A DNA stretch of 64,000 nucleotides from Rhizaria sp. SCN 62-66. Lineage: Eukaryota; Rhizaria, unplaced. Below, one piece after another: positions 1 to 9,106 of this stretch. The position numbers were made by a program, and so were the translations under genes. The first letter of the stretch is position 1; every line of letters starts with the position of its first letter. The notes below the pieces were generated by a model that saw only the letters and a program-made list of their open reading frames with translations, made no database searches and was not told where the DNA came from. Location of the stretch: assembly GCA_001724265.1 (NCBI GenBank), contig MEDY01000008.1, positions 1 to 64,000 of the forward strand, given 5' to 3'.

Positions 1-393
1 AATTGAAATGTTGTGCACGAACTAAAACCCAGTTTTACGACATATCCATCAAGATTTCGTCAATAACAGCAAACGGCCCAATTCGCGACCCCCGTGTCAC
101 AGTCGTCCCTGCGCTTGCTTGCTCACGGTCATATCGATATTTGTTGTGCATGATGTCAACATACTTTCCACATAAACATATCGTCATTCATGTCGCATCT
201 TTTATATACGGAGATATTAAACTGTTTTAAACTCCGTCATATTTTGGAATTTGCTCCAAGATCTTGCTTCGCGGCACATCAACATCTTGTGTGCATGTAA
301 TCCCACCGTCTTGATCTTCCACCTCGCCCCACCCCGCCTCACACATCTCATATGCCTTCACATGGTTTGCATTGCTACTCTTCGCCGACGCAG
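1..393. other. Left edge and upstream region of the first secreted-protein gene
   Basis: I see no gene in the AT-rich first 250 bases. From about 250 the sequence is the 5' flank of the gene at 394. It holds the palindromic motif at 256-266 and a pyrimidine-rich stretch at 310-350. The bases just before the ATG (ending gacgcag) could be an acceptor of a 5'-UTR intron. The same ending precedes the paralog at 1199. No upstream exon was identified. Confidence 0.5.
256..266 (+). promoter_or_regulatory. Palindromic upstream motif, copy 1
   Basis: The sequence CCAAGATCTTG contains the perfect 10-bp palindrome CAAGATCTTG and lies 138 bp upstream of the ATG at 394. The same 11-mer occurs 152 bp upstream of the paralog at 1199. 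Conservation at matching places in otherwise diverged flanks suggests a regulatory site, possibly bound by a dimeric factor. Function is inferred. Confidence 0.4.
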
Positions 394-636
394 ATGCGAT
401 CTCTGATAAAGGTCCTTTTGTGTGCTGTGCTCTTTGCACTCGCGCTGAGCACCGCTCTTGCCCAGCGCAGCCACGTCGGCCACGGCCACTGGGGCCACGG
501 CCATGGTCACGGCCACTGGGGCCACCACGGCCACGGCCACGGCCACTGGGGCCACCACGGCCACGGCCACGGCCACGGCCACTGGGGCCACCACGGCCAC
601 GGCCACGGCCACGGCCACTGGGGCCATCACCATTAA
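394..636 (+). CDS. Secreted Gly/His/Trp-repeat protein, copy 1
   Basis: An 80-residue protein. The ATG at 394 was chosen over an in-frame upstream ATG at 352 because it starts directly with a signal peptide (MRSLIKVLLCAVLFALALS, then a TALAQ cleavage region) and because the paralog at 1199 has the matching start. The mature part is made almost wholly of HGHGHWG units, about half His and Gly with a regularly spaced Trp. Such His-rich runs can bind metals or form extracellular matrix, but no family is assigned. The stop is TAA. A tandem paralog follows at 1199, and signal peptide, upstream motif and 3' flank are all conserved, which supports a real expressed gene. The long antisense frame over the repeat is a by-product of its composition. 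Confidence 0.85.
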   Translation: MRSLIKVLLCAVLFALALSTALAQRSHVGHGHWGHGHGHGHWGHHGHGHGHWGHHGHGHGHGHWGHHGHGHGHGHWGHHH

Positions 637-1198
637 AGTGTTTGCTGAGTAGCTCACACATGTGCAGATTTTGTATTCTGGGATGACAGCGTTGACAATA
701 CAGATGAATACCGATTGCTGATCTCTTACAGCTTCATACCCATTACATTGTACATGTACATGTATATCAGAACAGGTCTAAGTCTTTGCCACGTATTTTT
801 CACGGTGAAATGAGACAAAAACTCGAGATTGCACTTAAAACGAGGAAGTTTCGCCCAGCGGCATGTCGCGAAATTGTTTTTCAAGTAGAAACTGATGCTC
901 AGTTCCCGTAACCTTGCTGCTTTGATCTTTGTTATCACGACTATAAACAACTTAAATTCAACTAAATAGCTCCCGCTGAGGCACTCCATTATCGATGCCT
1001 CGAATTATTGCGGAGATTTCTATAATTTTTCTTTTTCATCTTTGCGCCAAGATCTTGTTTGGCGATACCTATACGCAAGTCTGTTTCACGCTCATCCCAC
1101 TCTTTTTCACCCCCTCACGTCATACGCGGATGTGTTACTCTCGCTTGTAACACATTACACGCTCACTTTGAATGCACTGCATACGATTTCCAACGCAG
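637..1198. other. Spacer between the two secreted-protein genes
   Basis: Bases 637-715 form a 3' flank closely repeated after the second gene (1628-1720), including the shared block AGCTCACACATGTGCAGATT. A perfect 14-bp palindrome, TACATGTACATGTA, is at 751-764. From about 1040 the upstream region of the second gene begins. No gene is seen in between. Confidence 0.5.
1047..1057 (+). promoter_or_regulatory. Palindromic upstream motif, copy 2
   Basis: CCAAGATCTTG is identical to the copy at 256-266 and lies 152 bp before the ATG at 1199. The bases after it are also similar in both copies. It is a probable shared promoter element; I infer this from position and conservation only. Confidence 0.4.
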
Positions 1199-1627
1199 AT
1201 GCGATCTCTGATCCATGTCCTTTTGGGTGTTGTGCTCTTTGCACTCGCGCTGAGCACCGCTCTTGCCCAGCGGCACGGCGGCGGCGGCCACTGGGGAGGT
1301 GGCGGCGGCCACTGGGGAGGTGGCGGCGGCCACTGGGGTGGCGGCAGAGGCCACTGGGGCGGCGGGGGTTATCCCCGCTCCTGGGGCTCATGGGGCGGTT
1401 ACCCATCTTACTCGACTTATCCTTACGGCGGTTACCCTTCTTACGGCGGATATCCGTATGGGGGCTGGGGCGGCTGGGGCCATGGCGGCTGGGGTGGCCA
1501 TGGCGGTTGGGGTGGCCATGGCGGCTGGGGTGGCCATGGCGGCTGGGGCCACGGCGGCGGCAGCGGCCACGGCGGCGGCCACGGCGGCGGTGGCCATGGC
1601 GGCGGTGGCGGTGGCGGTCACCATTAA
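1199..1627 (+). CDS. Secreted Gly/His/Trp/Tyr-repeat protein, copy 2
   Basis: A 142-residue paralog of the gene at 394. The signal peptide (MRSLIHVLLGVVLFALALS, then TALAQR) differs at only a few positions. The mature part has three sub-regions: GGGGGHWG units, a Tyr/Pro segment with GGYPSYGGYPYGG-type units, and WGGHGG units, ending in a Gly/His tail. It resembles Gly-rich extracellular or wall proteins by composition, but that is not evidence of homology. The stop is TAA. An in-frame ATG at 1172 exists, but the start at 1199 matches the paralog. The repeat region has diverged much more than the signal peptide and 3' flank, as expected from slippage in tandem repeats. Confidence 0.85.
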   Translation: MRSLIHVLLGVVLFALALSTALAQRHGGGGHWGGGGGHWGGGGGHWGGGRGHWGGGGYPRSWGSWGGYPSYSTYPYGGYPSYGGYPYGGWGGWGHGGWGGHGGWGGHGGWGGHGGWGHGGGSGHGGGHGGGGHGGGGGGGHH

Positions 1628-1739
1628 CGTGTTTGCTGACTAGCTCACACATGTGCAGATTTGTGTGACAAAGGTATTCTGAGATGATAGCGTTGATAAT
1701 ACAGATGAATACTGATTGACGATATTTTAACTTGCACAA

Positions 1740-2271
1740 TAGGCGTCACGTCAATCACTTTCATTTATAATACGTATTCACACTTTGAATCAGACGAGCA
1801 CCGTATGAGAGCTTCACATGTTGCTTACACTCAATGTATTATCTCCAACGAGTAACCACGAAGACGCATGAAGACTTCGTGGAAACAATGAAAAAAGGAA
1901 CAAACCTCATTCAGGAGTTGGGTTGATGCTAGTCGACTAAAATAAACACACATGTCTTAAAATAACTTAGACTGGCCCGGATTAGCGCACACAGCAGAGC
2001 TTTGCTGCTCACAGTCACGTTGGTTACTATCCGCAGTCGCTTCGCCATCCAGAGTTATTCAAGCACAAAACGCGCTCTAGCACGAGTCCAAGATTTAAAT
2101 ATTATGTAAAAAAGCTAGACTAACAGTTTGACAAAATGATCAAACGTAATACACAGGTTTTTTGTGCATTTGATAATGCTCGAACAATATCAAGTTCCTC
2201 CCTCAGCTCCGAGACAAGCCTCGACTAAACCAGGTAATATCACCGGGCCGAGTCCTGACTCGCAAAAGCGT
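1740..2271. other. Spacer with a small inverted repeat
   Basis: No coding region is supported. A perfect 8-bp inverted repeat (CCACGAAG at 1856-1863, CTTCGTGG at 1875-1882) could form a hairpin with an 11-base loop. Otherwise the sequence is AT-rich without clear structure. It lies between the 3' ends of the gene at 1199 and the minus-strand gene ending at 2272. Confidence 0.4.
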
Positions 2272-3879
2272 TCAGGGCGCCATACGGTCAAGCACAACGC
2301 CATCGTCGTCGTCGTCTTCCCCGAGCCCCGTGGCCGCGACGAACCCCGTCGCACTACCGGCGCCGCCGGCGCCGCTGCCGCCGCTGCGGGCGCCGCGCTG
2401 GCCGCTCGCGGAGCGGTGCTGCTGAAGATGCGACGGCTTGCCCAGGACGACGTAGCGCGGGCCGCCGCTGCCGCTGCCGGGCGCAGGCGTCAGCGCGTAG
2501 GCGACCCACGCGGGCAGCCCCGCAGCCGTGGCGCCCGCGGCGGCGGCGAGCCTGAGCTTGGCGACGAGCCCGCCCTCGGCGTCGGCGTCGGCGTCGGCCT
2601 CCGCGGCGGCCGCGGCGGCGGCCTCGGGGTCGGCGCCCGCGGTGACGGCGGCGGCGAAGGCGGCCTGCGAGCCCAGGCAGCCGACGCGGCGTCCCCACGC
2701 GAGCAGCAGCAGGGCGCCGAGCGCGTCGGCCGCATAGTGATACCGCAGCGTAAGCGTGGCCGTGGTGATGCACACCGCGGCCGCCAGCGACAGCGGCGCA
2801 AGGCGCTTAAGCCCCAGGCGGCGCGCGGCGAGCGCGGTGAGCCAGGACAGTCCGCAGTGGCCCGAGGGGAAGGCTGAGAAGGACCGCGCGGCAGCCTTGG
2901 TCACGGCGCCGCGGAGAATGTCGCCCAAAAAGAGGCACTTGACGGGGTTGACGTAGGCATCGGCGAGGTAGATGCGCGGCGACACGGCCGGCATGACGAG
3001 GTTGAGCAGGAAGTTGAAGTGGAAAGTCGACACGAGTGCGGCGACCGTGAGCGCGAGCCGGTGCCACGCCAGCGTCGGCGCGTCCAGCTGCAGCGGCAGC
3101 GGGGGCGCCAGCGTAGACAGCGACGAGGGCGAGGCCAGACCTGCGACGGGGGAGTTGACGACCGAGCCGTCGCTGAGCGCGTAGGGGGAGGCATCGACGA
3201 GGGCTGCGCTGTCGGCGTGGGCAGCGGCGACGGCGGCGGCGGAGGACGCGGCGGCCGCGGGGGAGGTGGCAGCGCTGTAGTAACGGTACAGCAGGTATAT
3301 CATAAGGCCGTTGCCCCAAAGGTAGTAGGACACGTAGAGAACCTGGAGAAGCTCGCTGGCGACGCGGCCGAAGAAGGTGGTGACGCCGATGACTGGGTTG
3401 GTGTCGAGCCAGAGGGAAAACTGACCGCGCGGGAAAAACGAACCGAGAAACGCTTCGTCAACAGCGATGAGCATCTCGTCAAACAGCATCGCGTTGCCCA
3501 GCTTGTCGTAGCGCGCGCGCGCAGCGATGTTGGAGCCCTCGAAGAAGACGGGGACGGACAGCGCGAGCAGCAGGATGTGCAGGCAGCGGTGCAGCGGCGA
3601 CACCGCGGCGGCCGCGGCCGTGCGCGCCTTGGCCGGGTCCGCGCACAGGCTCGCGGCGGAGCTGCGGAGGAGGAAGGCACCTGAGACGGTGAGCGCGACG
3701 GCCCACACGGTGGCGATGGGGGCGCCGAAGAGGCCGAGAAAGCCGACGGGGTTGAGGACACAGATGCACGCAGCGAGAACGAGCGCGAAAATCGTCGCGA
3801 AACCAAGCCTCTGCAAAGGAACGTCTTCTGGGGCATCGGAATGCCAAAGCGCAAGCGCGCCAGATGCTGCCCAGTGCAT
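2272..3879 (-). CDS. PAP2-superfamily membrane phosphatase/transferase, Aur1-like
   Basis: A 535-residue multi-pass membrane protein. Hydrophobic segments lie near residues 26-45, 50-72, 97-115, 165-198, 276-297 and 360-396. The PAP2 motifs are visible: FPSGH at 337-341 with the catalytic His, and RYHYAAD at 379-385 with the second His (381) and Asp (385). The lysine-bearing first motif of classical lipid phosphate phosphatases is not seen. This is typical of the Aur1/PAP2_3 group, which includes inositol phosphorylceramide synthases, so a role in sphingolipid or phospholipid metabolism in Golgi or ER membranes is likely but not proven. An Ala/Ser-rich insert occupies about 202-262, and the last 130 residues are low complexity. 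Stop is TGA. The start at 3879 is the first ATG before the first hydrophobic segment; no intron was needed. Confidence 0.75.
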   Translation of the reverse strand: MHWAASGALALWHSDAPEDVPLQRLGFATIFALVLAACICVLNPVGFLGLFGAPIATVWAVALTVSGAFLLRSSAASLCADPAKARTAAAAAVSPLHRCLHILLLALSVPVFFEGSNIAARARYDKLGNAMLFDEMLIAVDEAFLGSFFPRGQFSLWLDTNPVIGVTTFFGRVASELLQVLYVSYYLWGNGLMIYLLYRYYSAATSPAAAASSAAAVAAAHADSAALVDASPYALSDGSVVNSPVAGLASPSSLSTLAPPLPLQLDAPTLAWHRLALTVAALVSTFHFNFLLNLVMPAVSPRIYLADAYVNPVKCLFLGDILRGAVTKAAARSFSAFPSGHCGLSWLTALAARRLGLKRLAPLSLAAAVCITTATLTLRYHYAADALGALLLLAWGRRVGCLGSQAAFAAAVTAGADPEAAAAAAAEADADADAEGGLVAKLRLAAAAGATAAGLPAWVAYALTPAPGSGSGGPRYVVLGKPSHLQQHRSASGQRGARSGGSGAGGAGSATGFVAATGLGEDDDDDGVVLDRMAP

Positions 3880-4502
3880 TTCCAGAGGAAAGGGCGCCGC
3901 AGCAGGCTACGGAGAAGATGAACATGGCGGAGAATGGTCGGGTGAATATGGGTTATCGTCGGAGAGTGATAGGACATAGTGCATGAGGTTTTCAAGGTTT
4001 TCTATATTAAATAAAAGTAGTTACATAGATATTCATTGTATAAACATGAGTATTTTAACATTGAACGACCTAAAGAAGTATATTTTGATGTTCTTAAATT
4101 GGCTACGCATCCTTGATCGATTGGGCTGGCTGACCACGATCGCAAGCTGAGAGGTATCCGTTGGAGAAAACTACAATCTCAAAGTGGCTATTGTGACATA
4201 GTTTGATCGTCAAGCATCAAGCCACTCCACTTTATGAAATTAAACTACAAGTAGGCACTTAATTTCTTAGTAATTTGTCTCCTGAAGTCTATGAATGCTC
4301 CTAACACGACAGTTCTCACACTGCTGGCAGGACATTGTTCAACTTTGTTTCACGATATGCCCTCCGATGTAATGCAAGTATTCTTACGATTCATGATGTT
4401 ATTATGTTATGCGTATACCTCAACATTGTGGAAACCAACTGTTATCTTAGTCCCTCTTTGTTTAGTCGTTGAACATCCAACTGGAAGCGCTTATCTGCGA
4501 GA
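3880..4502. other. Divergent intergenic region
   Basis: This 623-bp AT-rich spacer separates the minus-strand PAP2 gene from the plus-strand gene at 4503, so it should hold both promoters. I see no conserved motif, no CAAGATCTTG copy and no convincing exon. A short open frame at about 4291-4506 lacks coding character. Confidence 0.5.
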
Positions 4503-7500
4503 ATGAGTAACACTCTCTCCCAGAGTGGCGAGCGCCGTTCATGGCTGTCGTACTCGGCCGGTGGTGCACCCAGCGTGCCTCCGATTGACCTTTCCCGCGT
4601 GCCAGACTACAACGGCTTATTAAAGGTGGCTCGGCCCGTCGCACATCAGCAGATCCAGCAGCGCCCTTTATAGCAACAACAACATTAGCCCGCTTCGTTC
4701 CTACAGCACCAGCAACATCAGCCTTCGAGTCAGCTGCAGCAGCCTCAACCCGCGCAGCCGCATTGCGAGTCGCCGTGGCAACAGCAGCTGTCGGCCAATC
4801 TTTCTCTGATGGGCCTTGCGCCGAACGCACAGCAGCAACGCCAACACCACCACCAACAGCAACATCAACAGCAACAGTTTGCACAGAATCAGCACGGCCC
4901 ACACCCTGCTCCTAGCGCCACCGTCGCTGTGTCCCAATTACAGCCTTCCCAGCCTGCGCCCTTACAGCGTGTGCTAGCGCAGCCGATGCCCTCACGGCCT
5001 GTTGCTGCCCCAGCACCGCCTGCGCCGCCTCAGCCGCAGTCGAAGTGGCACGCTCACTCGCTCGCCTTCGCACCGTCTACACTGCCCCAGCTGCCGATGC
5101 CTTCGGATCACGGCAACAACGGCATTGACAATGGATTTGCGGACGGTTATAACCACGGGTACACTGCTTTTGCAAGAAATAACAATAACAACAACAGCAA
5201 CAACTATCCTATCACTAGCGGTTATGGCGGTAACGGCGGCGGCCCCGTTGGCGGCAGCGGCAGTGCGCTGTGGGGCCGCAGTAACCGGCTTGGCGTTGAC
5301 GACGAGCTGGAGCTGGCGGGGCCGCCGTCGCCGCCGCCGGCGTCCGAGGCGCTGCCGCCGCGCAGCGGGATCTGGTCGAAGCTTAACATCCCCTCTGGGG
5401 CCGAGCTGCGTGCGCAGATGCAGCAGCAACAGCAGTATCAGCAGTACCCGCAGCAGCAACAGCATCAGCAGTTGCAACAGCATTAGCAGTTGGGCCGAGA
5501 GAGAGGCATGAATGCTCTAACCGAGTCCGCCGTCGCCTCAGCTCGCAACTGGCCCGCTGAGCCTGTTGTGAACAACAATTCTACGAGCAGCCCCAATCCC
5601 AATAACAACTACCACAGGCGGGGCTCGTTCGGCAGCCACACTAACGCCACGTACAGCAGCGGTGCACCCGTGCCCGCGCGTTCCTCCGCGACTGTGGGCA
5701 CCAACACGAGCGACAGCGCGCTGGCGGCCGGCATGTTCGCGGACCACCGTCGCGCCGCCGCCGCCGCGCTCGCCGCCATCCAGCCCGGCGCGCCCCTCGC
5801 GCGGCCGCTGCCGGGGCCCGCGCGCGCCGTGCTGCCCGACGAGGTTGAGAGCGCGGCGTCGCGGCGCCGGCAGCAGGAGATGCTGACGAACCTGCTCACG
5901 GTCATGGGCGCCGCAGAGCACCCCGCAGCAGCCGAGCTCGCGGCGCTGGCCGAGCGCAGCAACGCGGCCGCGGCCGAGGCGGAGGCCGCTGTGGTGACCG
6001 CACGCGAGGCCAACAACGCGCGCGAGGGATACGGTGCACGGAAAGAATTTGGCGGCCACAACAGCAACTTTGACAACAGTAGTGGCGGCTCGTACAATGT
6101 CCGGCTCGGACTGGCCCCGCACGGCCCCGGGGCCGGCGGCGCTGCTGGCGGTGGCGGGAGCGAGAGTGCGAGGCGTCGGCTGGAGCTGCTGGAGGTGCGC
6201 GAGATGGCTCCTCCGCCGTCGGTGCTGTTACACTCATCACAGGTACGATTATCATTGCAGTGTCACACATGGACGACAAATCAGTAATTATCGTTCCGCG
6301 CTGAATTTTGATGGTTTAGTCACATACTCATTACTATTATTTTATTGATAATGCTTTCTGTTTAGGGGAGTCTCCCGTTGTTGACTCATCCCAGCGCGCT
6401 TGAACCTCTCGATGCAGAACTGCGCCGTCGCGCTGAGCAAAAGGTACGCTCCAACTTCAACAAACGCTTTGATTTCCTGACGTGAATTATCATTTAACAT
6501 GACAATCTTCTTACCTGACATTGTGTGTCGATATCTAAACATGATTTCTTTCCATCTTGCTCCGTCACAGCTCGCCGTCGCTGCGGCGAAGGAGGAACTG
6601 GCGACGCTGTCCGACTCGCTCTCACGCCTCAGCGTTACCGCCGCGGCCATGCGCGTGGACGCAGCTGCGGGCGCCGAGACGCTTTCCGCCGCCGCGGCTG
6701 CCGCGCGCGAGGACGCCCGCCGGCGCGCGCTGGCGAAGCTGTACCTGCTTGCGGCCGAAGCGGAGCAGGAGCGTGGCCACGCGGGGCGGCTGGGCACGGT
6801 GCTGGCCGCGCTGGGCGACGCCGTGCAGGGCCGCGAGCTGGGCAACGCTGTGGACGACGCGCTGGAGCGCGCGCGGCGCGAGCGCGTGGCCGAGGCTGCG
6901 GCGGAGGCACAGGAGGTGTCGGTCGCGGTTAAGGCTGTGGAGGAGGCCAACAAGGCGCGGCGCGCGCTCGAGGCGCAGCAGCAGGAGCTTAAGCACGAGG
7001 AGCAGGTCAAAGACGGCAGGCTCGACGCTCTGCAGGGACAGCTGGAGGTGCTGCAGCAGCAGTTGCAGCAACAGCACGAGCTGCAGCAGCAGCAGCTGGA
7101 GCTGCGGGCCCAACAGTTGCAGCGAAGACAGCAGCAGCATTAGCAGCAGCAGCAGCAGCAGCAGCGTCAGTCGCCGGAGCAGCGCCCACAGACTCCCCCC
7201 GGTGCGCGCTCGCCGTTCCGTCGCGTCGCCGCGCAGTCACCCTACGCTGCCGCCGCCGCGGTCGCCGCCGCCGCAGCCTCCAAGACCGAGGCCGCGGCTG
7301 CCGCGCGCTCTCTCTCACAGGCGCAGTCCCCCGGCCGCCCCGGCACCGCAGACTCCGCTGCGCGCGGCGGCCCGGGCGCGGCGACGCGCGCGCAGTCGCC
7401 TGCCTTTCGCCCCGCGAGCAAGGGGCGCAACGCGGCCTGGGCGCCCGGTCCGCCCGCGCCGCTGCCCGGCGCCAGCGCGTCAACTGCGACGGGGGGCGTC

Positions 7501-8862
7501 GGCCGCAGCCGCACACGCATGGGCCCTGACGGCGCGCCTCTGACAGCGGCCGAGGCGCTGCGCGTGGCGTCGCCGTCGGCCTACGTCCGGGCCCGCCCTG
7601 CTACCGCTGGTGCAACCGCGAGCGCTGGCGCAACCGCGAGCGCTGTAGCCGGCGGTGCGGGCGCAGCGCAGAAGCGGCGCGGTGCCGCGGAGAGCGCCGA
7701 GCTCGACCTGATGCCGTGCTATCGCCACGCGCGGCGCAAGGCGCAGGAACAACGGCGAGAGGAGGTGCAGCGCGAGCTGCGACAGGAGCGCAACAAGCGC
7801 GCGTGGCTGCAGCAGCTTGAGCAACGCATGATCGCCAAGGCCGAGAAGAACGGCCACGCGTACGGCCACGACGACGCTGACGCTCACAGCCACGCCGCTC
7901 ACAGTCACAATTACAACCACGGCCGCGGCCACGGTCACGGGTCTGTTCAGGGCAAGACGCCGTACGGCGGTGACGAGTCAGTGTATGCGGCGTATCTGCA
8001 GCGCGCGCGGGCTGAGAATGACGCTTTACAAACGCAACAGCAACAGTACCAATTCCAACATCAACAGCAGCAGCCGCAGCCGCAGTGGCCCCAGTACGGC
8101 TCGCCCGCGCGTCCCTTGCTTCCCGGTCATGGCGTCCCCACTGCAAGTCATAGCGGACCTCCTAGCCGTGTTTCAGGACTCGGCGCGCTTGACGCCAGCT
8201 TTAGCATGCTCCAAAACAGCGTTGCTAATGGTACTGCGGTGGCTCAGGGCTCCGGTCCGGGCACCGGGCCTAGCAGTGCTGAGAAAGACGAGACGATGCG
8301 CATACTCCACAGCATGTTCATGCCCCGCTCTCCACTGCGCGACGCCTCTTGGGCCGCGGCGCCTGCACAGGCGATGCGCAATAACGGTGTAGCAATGAGC
8401 GCACCAGCGAACAACGCTGCCGATGACGAGGAGTACGCTGACGACTTTGACGGGTTCTCTGCCAACTCCATGAACGACACGAACAACAGAACTAACGCCA
8501 ACCCCGTGACAGCTGCCGCTGCGTCCCCTGGACCGCGCGCCCCCATTGCGCAGCACGCGTATGGCGCCCCTACAGTTGCCCCGCGCAGCGCGTCGCCGGC
8601 CGCATACGTCGGTTCCGGCAACGACAGCAGCGTGAGCATTTCCGTCGCATCCGACGCCGCGGGCGCCGGCGCGTCCCCGCTTCGCTTCGGCGTGCCAGCA
8701 GGCGGGAGCGCTGGCACGGGAGCGGGCTCACTGGCTGTTGCGTCGGCGGGCGCGTGGCACGGGCTCGACGATGCGGGCGTGTACCGTGACGGCGACTTAA
8801 TGGGCGTGGGCCCAGCGCCGAAGAACCCTTGGTACGGCGTCGGCGTTGTGCCTTCGGGATAA
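4503..8862 (+). CDS. Gln-rich coiled-coil protein with four in-frame UAG codons
   Basis: Three exons (4503-6242, 6366-6443, 6571-8862) give 1369 residues if UAG is read as Gln. UAG codons are at 4671, 4686, 5484 and 7141 (codons 57, 62, 328, 797). The sites at 4671 and 7141 directly abut Gln runs, and the others sit in Gln/His-rich stretches. Introns 6243-6365 and 6444-6570 both begin GTACG, end in AG and are phase 0. Residues about 1-350 are Gln/Pro/Asn-rich. Residues about 607-800 form a long Ala/Glu/Arg coiled coil ending in Gln heptads. A basic Arg/Gln/Glu-rich helical segment follows near 7700-7850. A DDEEYADDFDGF acidic patch near 8425 is of a type common in ciliary and centrosomal proteins. 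No named family is recognised. Read with the standard code it would split into at least four fragments. Stop is TAA. Confidence 0.85.
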
Positions 8863-9106
8863 TCGAGTGGATCCTGGGTTACATTTAATTTTCATTAACG
8901 AAAAAAAAGAAGAAAGAAGCAATACAGACCTTTAATTCAGTATCACAAACATGGCAATGAATCAACATACAACAATAATCAAACAGGGTTTGTATTTATA
9001 CCACTTTGATAGGAAAACACATAATAACAACTATGACAAGCGACAGACAGACATTTATAGGTAAAGAGCGAGGGAGAGACTGTAACAAGCGTGGCATTGC
9101 AGGCGC

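Larger units (their letters stand above)
252..1725 (+). repeat. Tandem gene duplication (two units)
   Basis: Two units of roughly 0.5-0.7 kb each contain the upstream motif, the signal-peptide gene and a conserved 3' flank (637-715 and 1628-1720). Similarity is highest in the signal-peptide coding part and just after the stop codon, and low between the motif and the ATG. This is a local gene duplication rather than a transposon. No terminal repeats or target-site duplications were seen. Confidence 0.7.

Noticed and set aside
480-630. Short tandem units resembling a CRISPR or satellite array
   Set aside because: The units are in-frame codon repeats of a secreted protein, with no spacers of unrelated sequence.
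227-661. Antisense Gly/Arg-rich frame over the first secreted protein, and similar frames at 1155-1739
   Set aside because: These are complements of simple GGCCAC/GGTGGC repeats. The sense frames have signal peptides conserved between paralogs; the antisense ones have no such support.
3019-3684. Long antisense frames over GC-rich genes (also near 9167-10765, 22548-23642, 54411-56228, 61617-62609)
   Set aside because: High GC in third positions removes stop codons on the opposite strand. The sense proteins carry recognisable domains or coherent composition.
6243-6287. Gene end just after 6242, at the TAA in frame at 6285
   Set aside because: The added 14 codons are intronic. A GTACG donor at 6243 and AG at 6365 restore the frame into a small exon and then the coiled-coil region.
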